Source: Haloferula helveola (lineage in GTDB: Bacteria > Verrucomicrobiota > Verrucomicrobiia > Verrucomicrobiales > Akkermansiaceae). From it: a stretch of DNA of 64,000 nt. Positions 57,101 to 64,000 of this stretch are shown in pieces. Location of the stretch: positions 310,001 through 374,000 of the forward strand of contig NZ_AP024702.1 of the NCBI RefSeq assembly GCF_037076345.1, in the 5' to 3' direction. The notes under the pieces were generated by a model. The model had not been told where the DNA came from and made no database searches. It worked only from the letters and a program-made list of their open reading frames with translations. Position numbers and translations under genes: made by a program. Within the stretch, counting starts at the first letter, position 1. The number at the start of each line of letters is the position of its first letter.

Positions 57101-58376
57101 TGTCCCAATCGGGATCGACCGGGTTGGTACCGGTGTCCGCTGAGCTGACCCAGGTGCCGGTATTCGATTCCACCCCGTCGCTCAGCCCGTCGCCATCGGT
57201 ATCCGGGAGCAGTGGATTGGTCACCGGCCGCAGTCCGGCGGTGCCGTTGATCTCCGGACCGTCCTCGAGACTGTCGCCATCGGTATCGGCATTGTTCGGA
57301 TCGGTGCCGTAGTTGTATTCCTCCATGTTGGTGAGGCCGTCGCCCGCACCGCCATTCTCGAGGTCGTCCCCCGGATTCAGGCCGGTATTGGTTCCTGTAT
57401 GGAGAAACTCGTATTCATCGGGGAAGCCGTCGCCATCCGTATCGGCAATCGTGAAGAACAACTCGTCGCCGACAACCGGAGTGCCGTTCGGATCCCCGTC
57501 GGGATAAGAATCGATACGCCAATAGTAGGTTCCCGCCATGGGGGCGCTGACGAGGGTCGAAGACAGGATCTGACCGTCGACGACCTGCGAAAGAGCGCCG
57601 GAGGTGGTGCCGAACCAGACATCGACATAGGTGTCGGACGCAGGTGCCTCGGGTGGCATGTTGGTCCAGCTGAGGTTCACATCGCCACCGGCCGAAAGGT
57701 CCTCGCCATTACCGGGATCGGGATTCAGATCATGACCGGACAACAGGCGGATGTTGTCGTAGAGCACGCTGCCACTGGCTTTCACCAACCGGATCCCGAG
57801 TTCCTTCCCGAGATCAGGACTCGTTCCGTCCGGCGTGTAGGTAATGAAGGCCGTGGCCGACATGTCCGTGGTCGTCACGGAGCCGGAGGCGGTGCCCACG
57901 ACGGTTCCCGGACGACCACTTTGACCGTTGGTGCGGGACGAGTTGTCGTCGGACGCACCGAACGCGACCAACTCGACCAAGTAGTTGGAACTCGCAGTGC
58001 CCTCGGTGACCGCGATGTTGAACGTAAGGGTATAGGTCACGTCCTGGGTGACCGTCAGGCCCGTGGCGCCTTGCGCGGTGGTGAGAGCGGAGTTGGTGTA
58101 ATTGAGGTAGTACGCCTGATCCCCGTACGGTGTGCCGAAGGGCGGAGTCGCAGGCCACGCTACGGTTTCGTTGAACAGTCCGCGATTGCTTGAGCCGAAG
58201 CCGTTTGAAGCACCGATCCAGTTGCCTCCGCCGGGGACGGTGTTGTCATCGAAGCCCGCGACCACGGGACTTTCGAAGCTTTCGGAAAAGCTCACGCCCG
58301 TTGTGGCCGGAGTTGCGGACAGGGTGAGGCCGGCGAATGCGGCGACCAAGGTCGGTGGCGTGGGAATCCGGTTCAT
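54150..58376 (-). CDS. P5: giant secreted protein with sialate-O-acetylesterase-type domain
   Basis: 1408 codons from ATG 58376 (MNRIPTPPTLVAAFAGLTLSA). Approximate domains: jelly-roll/lectin-like 29-205 (SFSESFESPVVAGFDD); Ig-like 210-320; thrombospondin-type-3 Asp repeats 325-480; SASA domain 495-810 with nucleophile Ser509 in [18 protein letters not shown] and a late His in SNSHYNE; two Big_5 Ig-like domains 835-1060; a second lectin-like domain 1062-1270 (FRYTNSGLTTKFGVIGSL) that matches the small PEP-CTERM protein at 58529; conserved C-terminal domain 1275-1408 (DWIAGYD, DPDGDGLSSGLENFLGTDP, ending KLFVDLEV). The Ig-TSP3-SASA block parallels P2. P5 lacks modules A and B. Probably de-acetylates an extracellular glycan. 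Confidence 0.88.
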   Translation of the reverse strand: MNRIPTPPTLVAAFAGLTLSATPATTGVSFSESFESPVVAGFDDNTVPGGGNWIGASNGFGSSNRGLFNETVAWPATPPFGTPYGDQAYYLNYTNSALTTAQGATGLTVTQDVTYTLTFNIAVTEGTASSNYLVELVAFGASDDNSSRTNGQSGRPGTVVGTASGSVTTTDMSATAFITYTPDGTSPDLGKELGIRLVKASGSVLYDNIRLLSGHDLNPDPGNGEDLSAGGDVNLSWTNMPPEAPASDTYVDVWFGTTSGALSQVVDGQILSSTLVSAPMAGTYYWRIDSYPDGDPNGTPVVGDELFFTIADTDGDGFPDEYEFLHTGTNTGLNPGDDLENGGAGDGLTNMEEYNYGTDPNNADTDGDSLEDGPEINGTAGLRPVTNPLLPDTDGDGLSDGVESNTGTWVSSADTGTNPVDPDWDKDGLADGVETKTGSLVDKNDTGTDPYVSDTDADGAGDYYEVYASFTDPHVDTDVPPIPYPLPDPDGSTGATNKPVKVYIMSGQSNMVGMGTVSGTGDGTLETMAMRQNRFPDLVDGSNAWTTRQDVRYRGVISDIGNAQLSPGGLDSKFGPELGFGYVMGWYHDEPVLLLKSCIGNRSLGWDVLPSGSPSYQYDGNNYAAYGDATLKWAIGDSPATWAPGSWYAGKEFDRYFTDESEWAHPDPAATNVVDVLDNFAAEYPDWATQGFEIAGFVWWQGDKDRYDMGHATRYEENLVNLINSLRSYYSNRYPGKVANNAPFVLATLGQTAIGDSSSLADEAILNAQLAVDGDSGLYPQYENNVKTVYSHPLSEGGASNSHYNERAGTYMLVGDALGRAMVGLVEASAGPDELAPVVIGNDPAIGATEVSAGVNIVVNFNEPITVESGNITLHPTDGSGDVVISVTDASQVTVSGSTLTINPTANLATSKEYAVLIDATAIDDLAGNSFAGILVDTEWRFTTAAPDLTAPTLSATDPANGSTVVVDTALEATFSEPIALGSGAITLKNLTDGAAGDVVIPVTDGTQVSVSGAVLTIQPTGDLLGGKDYAVRIDATAIDDLVGNSFVGVADDLTWYFSTPEPPPVGVVFFDNFESGANPSALPATSGSYSDTPDVDSDQSNGFTSGASNTALWARATEGFGASRCGLVDDSAEAFADPVGDQAFAFRYTNSGLTTKFGVIGSLTAGTTYTVSFDVVADSGGTPYNVQFVTFNGAGTRNDVRSDSFVSKVLASQSGNAEGDGSYKTVSFEFTPDSSLDASVMGHDLAIRFKGSTTSATIDNIQVSTSGGGGGGNDFSDWIAGYDVGGQTGFEDDPDGDGLSSGLENFLGTDPGAFSGGLESGAAAGNTFTFTHPQNASPADDLSAAYRWTQDLAGFNYGGATDGYGTQVDFTVEEDTPIAGFTTVTATVTGTAVSKLFVDLEVIQVTP

Positions 58377-58528
58377 GAATGCTGGTGTTTCAGGTCGGGA
58401 TGCTGGTGTTGAACGAGAAGCAGAGAGGAGACTGGGGAAGCCCAAGGGCGCGGCGGGCCATGCGGACTGGCGGCCGCTGTTCCCAATGGCGTCCACGCCG
58501 GCGGGATGCGTGGAGACGATCCAGGTGC

Positions 58529-59335
58529 TTAACCCCGGCGTCGGCGGAGCAAGAGCAAGACACCAATGGCTCCCAGAAAGACCACGCGGGCTTCGGGAAC
58601 CGCAGGAGAGATGTCGACCGAGACGTTGTCGATGCTGGCGAAGGAAGTGGCGCCCTGGAACCGGATGGCGATGTCATCTCCGAGAACCGCATTGTCAAAT
58701 GTGGTGCTCACACCTGCCGCCGCGCCGTTGGCATCAATGACGTCGTTACCAACGACGTAGCTGAAGCTGACGGTCTGGTAGGCACCACCCGCCGCGTTGC
58801 CGGATATGCTCGCCAGCATCGAAGTGGTGCCTTGGATGGCGCCACCGCCATTCATTTCGGTCCGTGCGCCGCCATCGAAGGTGGTCAGATAGCAGTTGTA
58901 GGCGGATCCACCGTTCCATCCGTCGATGAACACATCGAAGGAAACAGTAATGGTCGTTCCAAGCGCCAGGCTGCCGATCACTCCGACGTCCGACGTCAGA
59001 CCGGAGTTGGTGTAGCGGAAACCGTAAGCCTGAGGCCCGGCCCCGTCCGGCGTGAAGTTTCCTAGATCGGTCCCCCCGGCTCCTCCATCAATGAGACCCT
59101 GCCGGTCGGAACCGAATCCATTGGTGGTATCAACCCAGAGCGAACCGTTGAAGACCCGGCTGGTGTTGGCAACGTTGTAGGTAAGAACATCCTGAGTCGC
59201 TGTGACCGACTGCTGGCTGGTGATCCCGGACGTCCCCGCTTCGAAGTCGTCCGCGAAAACCACTGCAGCATCGGCGGAGCCGATAGCGGCCAGAAATGGC
59301 AGGACAGCTAGCAGGGAGGCAGGAGTCGGTTTCAT
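58529..59335 (-). CDS. PEP-CTERM protein with lectin-like domain
   Basis: 268 codons, signal peptide MKPTPASLLAVLPFLAAIGSADA. One jelly-roll/lectin-like domain at about 25-245 (FADDFEAGTSG, FGSDRQGLIDG, FRYTNSGLTSDVGVIGSL, ASIDNVSVD) is homologous to residues 1062-1270 of P5. The tail VPEARVVFLGAIGVLLLLRRRRG is a PEP-CTERM-type sorting signal: VPE motif, hydrophobic span, arginine cluster. The signal implies processing by an exosortase encoded elsewhere and delivery to the surface or exopolysaccharide. Divergent from regulator R3 (164 bases) and 152 bases upstream of P5 on the same strand. Confidence 0.88.
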   Translation of the reverse strand: MKPTPASLLAVLPFLAAIGSADAAVVFADDFEAGTSGITSQQSVTATQDVLTYNVANTSRVFNGSLWVDTTNGFGSDRQGLIDGGAGGTDLGNFTPDGAGPQAYGFRYTNSGLTSDVGVIGSLALGTTITVSFDVFIDGWNGGSAYNCYLTTFDGGARTEMNGGGAIQGTTSMLASISGNAAGGAYQTVSFSYVVGNDVIDANGAAAGVSTTFDNAVLGDDIAIRFQGATSFASIDNVSVDISPAVPEARVVFLGAIGVLLLLRRRRG

Positions 59336-59457
59336 GGCTATTTTGCGATTCCGACAACGATCACTCGCAGACGGTAGGGGCGCGGGACTTGGGTTTTCGC
59401 CGTGCGGGTTGGAAACAAGACGGGGAACTGCCGATACGAAAGAGAAATACCTCTCGC

Positions 59458-59493
59458 CATCTGGCCCCCATTTAGGACAGATTTCTACGTAGA
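59458..59493 (+). promoter_or_regulatory. Candidate operator region before R3
   Basis: Two elements lie directly before the R3 start. The first, CATCTGG...CCATTT...GGACAG (59458-59480), resembles the element before R2. The second is a perfect palindrome TCTACGTAGA (59484-59493), 7 bases ahead of the ATG. Position over the translation start region suits autorepression. Function is inferred. Confidence 0.38.
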
Positions 59494-59499
59494 TTTTCG

Positions 59500-60573
59500 A
59501 TGGCCGATTTCCACGTCAGCTCCGGCAGCCGCCAGGTTGCGGACTTCCTCCGCAACGAATTGGCGCGTGGTCGATGGACCGGAACCATGCCGGGAAGGTC
59601 GCGCCTGGCCGCCGAAATCGGGGTCAGCGGCAAACTCATCGATGCGGCACTGATGATCCTCGAGGACGAAGGCCTTCTAATCTCCGGAGGACCTCGAAGA
59701 AGGCGCCGCATCCGTCCGAAGTACGAATCAGCTTCGACTCGGGCGCTTCGCGTGACCATCGCCACATCGGAAGCGGCCGACCGCAATCTCCCTTACATGG
59801 TCGATCTCCTTCACCAGCTTCAGGAGTCGGGCCACGCCGCGACATTCGCACCGAAGACGCTACTTGAGCTCGGACGGGATCCGGCACGGGTTTCGCGGAT
59901 GGTCGACAGGACCGAGTCCGATGCATGGGTGATCATGTCGGGCTCCAAAGGGGTCCTCGAATGGTTCGCCTCGGAAGGCATTCCAGCCATCGCCCTCTAC
60001 GGCCGCAGGCGGAGCTTGCCGATCGCCGGAGTCGGCCCGGAAAAGCAGCCCGCTGTCGTCGAGGCCGTACGAAGGACATTCCAGCTCGGCCACCGCCGGA
60101 TCGTGATGCTCTCCCGTCGCGAACGCCGGCTGCCGGCACCCGGCGCCATCGAGCGGGCGTTCCTTGAGGAGGTCGCCGCCCATGGAATCGAACCTTCAGC
60201 CTACCATCTGCCCGACTGGGACGAAACGCCGGACGGCTTCCACCGCGGTCTCGCCCGGCTGTTCCAGATCACCCCGCCTACGGCGCTTATCGTCGATGAG
60301 GCCCCGATGTTCTTCGCGGCCACCCAGTTCCTATCGAGCCAGGGACTGAAGGTCCCCGACGACGTCTCGGTGATCTGCATGGATCCGGATCCGAATTTCC
60401 TTTGGTTCAAGCCGACCGTCTCCCACATCTACTGGGACAGCCGACCGGTGATCCGTCGGATCGTCCGTTGGGCAGCCAACGTCAGCAACGGTCGGGAAGA
60501 CCTACGCCAGACGCTGACCAAGGCCGAGTTCGTCGAAGGCGGCACCCTCGCCCCGGCTGCCAGCCACCGTTGA
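59500..60573 (+). CDS. R3: GntR-type regulator with periplasmic-binding-like sensor domain
   Basis: 357 codons. Winged helix about 8-72 (SRQVADFLRNELARGRW, ALMILEDEGLLISGG, RRRRRI); here the usual short wing is replaced by an arginine-rich stretch. Sensor domain landmarks are as in R1 and R2: SDAWVIMSGS, ALYGRRRSLPIAGVGPEK, GHRRIVMLSR, PAPGAIERAFLEEV, PTALIVDE, VPDDVSVICMD, TVSHIYWDSR, IRRIVRWAANVSNG. Divergent from the PEP-CTERM protein, and followed after 13 bases by the beta-propeller gene at 60587, with which it is probably co-transcribed. Likely regulates the PEP-CTERM gene, perhaps P5 behind it. Confidence 0.88.
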   Translation: MADFHVSSGSRQVADFLRNELARGRWTGTMPGRSRLAAEIGVSGKLIDAALMILEDEGLLISGGPRRRRRIRPKYESASTRALRVTIATSEAADRNLPYMVDLLHQLQESGHAATFAPKTLLELGRDPARVSRMVDRTESDAWVIMSGSKGVLEWFASEGIPAIALYGRRRSLPIAGVGPEKQPAVVEAVRRTFQLGHRRIVMLSRRERRLPAPGAIERAFLEEVAAHGIEPSAYHLPDWDETPDGFHRGLARLFQITPPTALIVDEAPMFFAATQFLSSQGLKVPDDVSVICMDPDPNFLWFKPTVSHIYWDSRPVIRRIVRWAANVSNGREDLRQTLTKAEFVEGGTLAPAASHR

Positions 60574-60586
60574 GACCAATGCCACC

Positions 60587-61588
60587 ATGAGACGCCGTAA
60601 TTTCCTGAAAACCTCCACGCTCGGCCTGGTCACGGGCCTTGCACAGGCAAGGACTCCCCTTCCCCCGATTCTCGGCCACGGCGAATTCCGCTACCGAATC
60701 GTTCCCGGGTGGGGCGTTCTCGGCGACAAGACACCCGTCAACAACTGCCACGGGATCGTCGAGGATGCGGAAGGCCACATCATCCTCTTCACCGACCACA
60801 CCGACAACAACGTCATCGTCTACGACAAGGCCGGGAAGCTGGTCCACAAGTGGGGAACGACTTTCCCGGGAGCGCACGGGCTATCCATCGTCCGCGAGGG
60901 GCGACGCGAGGTCCTCTACCTGACCGACCTCAAGCGCAACGCGGTTTTCAAGAGCACGCTCGATGGCGAGATGCTCGACGAATGGAACTGGCCGGAGACA
61001 TCCGGACACTACGAGAATGCCGGGCAGTACCGCCCGTCATGGACACTTCACCCGCCGGACGGACGGTTCTTCGTCCTCGACGGCTACGGCAAGGACTTCA
61101 TCCAGCGCATTTCCAAGGATGGGAAACAGGAGGCGGTCTTCGGAGGACAGAAAGGCGGCATCGAGCACTGGGGTCCGCACGGAGGCATCTACGACGACGG
61201 CCTGCTGATCGCGATGAGCGACAGGCAGTACCTGCTCAAGCTGGACGACGACGGCCGTGAGAAGTTGCGCATTCCCCTTCCCGGCGGAAACCCGCGGCAG
61301 ATTCAGCGGGTCGGCGATCACTACTACGTCGCCCACCTCGCCGACAACTGGCCGGCCGACCGCGACTCACGCGGTTTCCTCTCGATTCTCGACAAGGACT
61401 TCAAGGTGCTCTCGAACCCCGGCGGCACCGCCCCGGAATACGATGACGACGGCAAGCTGGCGAAGATGGCTCACAAAGAGCCGGTGTTCTTGCACCCGCA
61501 CGACCTCGTCGTCGATGGCGAGGGCAGCATCTACGTCGCGCAGTTCAACTCGGGAAACACCTACCCGATCAAACTCGAGCGGATCTGA
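60587..61588 (+). CDS. Exported NHL-type beta-propeller protein
   Basis: 333 codons with a Tat-like signal (MRRRNFLKTSTLGLVTG). Repeated propeller strands: HGIVEDAEGHIILFTDHTDN, VYDKAGKLVHKWG, RRDVLYL-type TDLKRNAVFK, FFVLDGYGKDFIQRISKDGK, HPHDLVVDGEGSIYVAQFN. It resembles NHL-repeat and peptidylglycine-lyase-like six-bladed propellers frequent in PVC genomes next to sugar genes. Catalytic role uncertain; could bind or act on carbohydrate. It follows R3 by 13 bases and converges on the AraC gene with 4 bases between. Confidence 0.85.
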   Translation: MRRRNFLKTSTLGLVTGLAQARTPLPPILGHGEFRYRIVPGWGVLGDKTPVNNCHGIVEDAEGHIILFTDHTDNNVIVYDKAGKLVHKWGTTFPGAHGLSIVREGRREVLYLTDLKRNAVFKSTLDGEMLDEWNWPETSGHYENAGQYRPSWTLHPPDGRFFVLDGYGKDFIQRISKDGKQEAVFGGQKGGIEHWGPHGGIYDDGLLIAMSDRQYLLKLDDDGREKLRIPLPGGNPRQIQRVGDHYYVAHLADNWPADRDSRGFLSILDKDFKVLSNPGGTAPEYDDDGKLAKMAHKEPVFLHPHDLVVDGEGSIYVAQFNSGNTYPIKLERI

Positions 61589-61592
61589 ACCG

Positions 61593-62354
61593 TCACTTCG
61601 AACGCATCCGCCGGTAATCGCGGGGCGACATGCCGTGGAAACGGTGGAACTCGCGGGTGAAGTGACTAGGGTCGTAGTAGGAAAAGTGTGCGGCAATCTC
61701 GGCGATGCTCGACTCGGTCGTCAGCAGGCGGCTCGCCGCCGCATGGAGCCGCACCCGCTTGATGTACTGCCCCACGCTCTCGCCGAAGCTGGCGCGGAAC
61801 AGCCGTGAGAGCTGGCTTCCGGAGAGCCCGATCATCGAGGCCAGCTCGGCATGCCGCAGCGGCTGGTCGAGATTCGACTGGATGTGCACCAGCACGTCGG
61901 TGAGCCGGCCGGAGCCGATGTAGCCGCCATCGTCTTCCTTGGCCGGATACATCACGCACACGATTCCCATCGGCCGGTCGTCCCCGTCGAATACCGGGAA
62001 CTTGCTCGAAGTCCAGATCAGCGCCTGCCCCGTCGGCTCGACCACCAACCACGGTTGCGACACCAGCGGCTGTCCCATCCGGAAGACCCGCCAGTCCTCG
62101 GCGAGATACTGGTGCACGAGTTCCTCGGGGTAGAACTCGAAGTCGGTTCTCCCCCGGATCTGCGCGACCTCACTCAGTCCCTTGTCGGCCAAAAACCGGC
62201 GGTTGGCGGTGAGAAAAGGCCCCGCCTCCCCCTCCTCAATTCCCCGATAGTCCTTGGCCGAGAAGTGGCACACCGGGAGCACGTCAAACACCTCACGCAA
62301 CGCCTCGTCGCCGTCGTACAGCGTCCGAAGGGCTTTTTGATCCACCAATTTCAT
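61593..62354 (-). CDS. AraC-family regulator with N-terminal PAS-like domain
   Basis: 253 codons. Residues about 20-140 are a PAS-like sensor (VFDVLPVCHFSAKDYRGI, LIWTSSKFPVFDGDDRPMGIVCVM). Residues about 155-250 are the AraC DNA-binding domain (LRHAELASMIGLSGSQLSRLFRASF, SIAEIAAHFSYYDPSHFTREFHRFHGMSPRDYRR). Cytoplasmic. Divergent from the PSD1 cytochrome gene, with only 77 bases between start codons, which makes that gene the most probable target. Confidence 0.9.
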   Translation of the reverse strand: MKLVDQKALRTLYDGDEALREVFDVLPVCHFSAKDYRGIEEGEAGPFLTANRRFLADKGLSEVAQIRGRTDFEFYPEELVHQYLAEDWRVFRMGQPLVSQPWLVVEPTGQALIWTSSKFPVFDGDDRPMGIVCVMYPAKEDDGGYIGSGRLTDVLVHIQSNLDQPLRHAELASMIGLSGSQLSRLFRASFGESVGQYIKRVRLHAAASRLLTTESSIAEIAAHFSYYDPSHFTREFHRFHGMSPRDYRRMRSK

Positions 62355-62431
62355 GCGCGGATTTTACAACAAATTGCCGTCATTGCTCTATTTTTTCGGG
62401 AGTTCCCTGTCGTATGCTGTTTCCGATTGTC

Positions 62432-64000
62432 ATGAAGTTCCCGGCCGTCCCATTCGCCCTGCTCGCGATCAGCCCGCTTTCGCCCGCCGCTGACGTCCCG
62501 GGTTTCAACTCCGACATCCGTCCGCTCCTCTCCGACCGCTGCTTCGCCTGTCATGGCTTCGATGCGAACACCCGGGAGGCCGGCCTCCGGCTCGACACCC
62601 CGGAAGGGGCCTACGCGGAACTCGAGGACGGCCCTGCGATCGTCCCCGGCAAGCCCGACGAGTCTTCCGTGTGGAAGCGGATCATGTCGAAGGACCCGGA
62701 GGTGGTCATGCCTCCGTCCACTTCGCACCTGAAGCTCTCCGACGACGAGAAGGATCTGATCCGGCGCTGGATCGAGGGTGGCGCGAAGTACGAGAAGCAC
62801 TGGACTTTCGTCCGAGCCGAGCGGCCCGACGTTCCGGAGGGATCTGGTCACCCGATCGACGATCTGGTTTCCGAGCGGCTTCGCGAGGATAGCCTGGAGC
62901 TTTCGCCGGAGGCCGACCGACGGACCCTGATCCGACGCCTTTCGTTCGACCTTCGCGGTCTGCCACCCACCCCGGAGGAAGTCGAAGCGTTCGTCTCGGA
63001 CCCCGCGGATGACGCTTGGGAAAAGGTTGTGGACCGCTTCCTCGCCGACCCGGCCTTCGGCGAAAGGATGGCGTGGCCTTGGCTCGATGCCGCTCGATAC
63101 GCCGACACCAACGGCTTCCAAGGCGACGACGAGCGAACGATGTGGCCGTGGCGCGACTGGGTGGTCGACGTCTTTAACCGCAACCTGCCTTATGACGACT
63201 TCACCGTCTGGCAGATCGCCGGCGACCTTCTCCCCGATGCCACCCACGAGCAGAAGCTCGCCACCGGCTTCCTCCGGAACCATGCGATCAACGGTGAAGG
63301 TGGCAGCATCCCCGAAGAGAACCGGGTCAACTACGTCATGGACATGTCCGAGACGGTCGGAACGGTCTGGATGGGGCTCACGCTCAACTGCTGCCGCTGC
63401 CACGACCACAAGTACGATCCGCTCAGCCAGAAGGAATATTACGGCCTCTTCGACTTCTTCAACCAGACCCCCGTGGACGGATCGGGTGGCAATCCACAGA
63501 CCCCGCCGGTCATCTCCGCGCCCTCCGAATCGCAGGCCGAACGTGAGCTGGAACTTGCGAAGCGGATCCCTGAGTTGGAAAGCCAGCTTAAGATCCTGGC
63601 AGTCAAGGTCGGCCCGGGACAGGCGAACTGGGAGAATGCCCGGACAAGCGGCACTTCCGCCTCCGATTCGTCATGGCAGACGCTCGACATCGAGAAGATC
63701 GACAGCCCCCACGCCGACTTCCGGATTCTTGAGGACAAGTCCGCGCTCGTCGTTGGTCCTGTGCCGGACCGGGGCGACTATGGAGTCACGCTCACCGCCC
63801 CCCCGGGACCTTTGGCCGCCCTCCGGCTCGAGGCGCTCCGACACAAGTCGATGACCCAGGGCGGAATCGCCAAGTCGGACTCGGGCAATTTCGTCCTGAC
63901 CGGGTTCGAGCTGTTTGTTGTCGGACCAGACGGCAAGCGGAGCAAGCTTCCCATCAAGGCCGCCGAAGCGACGATCGAGCAACGGGGATTGCCGGTCTCC
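62432..64000 (+). CDS. PSD1/planctomycete cytochrome C protein (DUF1549), 3' end outside the window
   Basis: 523 codons visible from ATG 62432 (MKFPAVPFALLAISPLSPAA, signal peptide); open to the window edge. Residues about 25-120 are the planctomycete-cytochrome-C domain with heme motif CFACH (Cys37, Cys40, His41) and the VVMPPSTSHLKLSDDE end. Residues about 135-355 are DUF1549 (RLSFDLRGLPPTPEEVEAFV, WPWLDAARYADTNGF, and the second C-x-x-C-H motif Cys320-His324 in CCRCHDHKYDPLS). The DUF1553 half expected in the family should lie beyond 64000. The remaining visible part is a linker that begins to look like a concanavalin-type insertion. Periplasmic redox protein, usually paired with a DUF1501 protein and sulfatases in glycan loci. 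Confidence 0.92.
   Translation, partial: MKFPAVPFALLAISPLSPAADVPGFNSDIRPLLSDRCFACHGFDANTREAGLRLDTPEGAYAELEDGPAIVPGKPDESSVWKRIMSKDPEVVMPPSTSHLKLSDDEKDLIRRWIEGGAKYEKHWTFVRAERPDVPEGSGHPIDDLVSERLREDSLELSPEADRRTLIRRLSFDLRGLPPTPEEVEAFVSDPADDAWEKVVDRFLADPAFGERMAWPWLDAARYADTNGFQGDDERTMWPWRDWVVDVFNRNLPYDDFTVWQIAGDLLPDATHEQKLATGFLRNHAINGEGGSIPEENRVNYVMDMSETVGTVWMGLTLNCCRCHDHKYDPLSQKEYYGLFDFFNQTPVDGSGGNPQTPPVISAPSESQAERELELAKRIPELESQLKILAVKVGPGQANWENARTSGTSASDSSWQTLDIEKIDSPHADFRILEDKSALVVGPVPDRGDYGVTLTAPPGPLAALRLEALRHKSMTQGGIAKSDSGNFVLTGFELFVVGPDGKRSKLPIKAAEATIEQRGLPVS

Overview
This window looks like a piece of a Verrucomicrobiota chromosome, probably order Verrucomicrobiales. The DNA is GC-rich and almost every gene encodes an exported protein. 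The families present are typical of the PVC group: DUF1080, ThuA, a PVC-type CxxCH heme protein with HEAT repeats, a planctomycete-cytochrome-C (PSD1) protein, a Verru_Chthon cassette protein A-like pilin-like protein, a PEP-CTERM protein, and giant beta-helix proteins of the autotransporter-associated-repeat type. I see no rRNA, tRNA, CRISPR array, transposase or phage gene.

Layout. 1-5462 (minus) is a tightly coupled operon of three exported TPR-type proteins; the last is cut by the window edge. 5719-7524 (plus) holds an SGNH hydrolase and a ThuA protein. 7792-26226 is the most striking region: three giant secreted proteins (P1 7792-11481, P2 12739-19179, P3 19255-26226) are built on one shared C-terminal chassis but carry different N-terminal heads: a lectin-like domain with PKD, a sialate-O-acetylesterase domain, and an M60-like metallopeptidase. 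The shared DNA is a mosaic with stretches that look identical, which suggests recent gene conversion. 26474-30832 is a fourth giant protein (P4) with autotransporter-type repeats.

Three paralogous GntR-type regulators with a periplasmic-binding-protein-like sensor domain (R1 11632, R2 31049, R3 59500) each sit head-to-head with an exported structural protein gene (P1, P4 and the PEP-CTERM protein). This repeated pairing is the best candidate for an undescribed system: dedicated one-component regulators controlling surface or secreted display proteins.

32267-40361 carries carbohydrate and peptide catabolism: DUF1080-NTF2 fusion, sialate O-acetylesterase, GH78 alpha-L-rhamnosidase, M24 peptidase and amidohydrolase. 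40413-44938 is the Verru_Chthon-type pair. 45239-53995 has a C1B peptidase, an XylR-like AraC regulator, a DUF1080 protein, the CxxCH heme protein and a sulfatase. 54150-59335 holds a fifth giant esterase-bearing protein (P5) and the small PEP-CTERM protein. 60587-64000 has a beta-propeller protein, a PAS-AraC regulator and the start of a PSD1 cytochrome protein.

Taken together the region is consistent with a surface-attached polysaccharide or glycoprotein degrader: sulfatase, acetylesterases, rhamnosidase and a mucinase-like peptidase, some mounted on large multidomain scaffolds. This functional reading is inference from family membership; no substrate is shown by the sequence.
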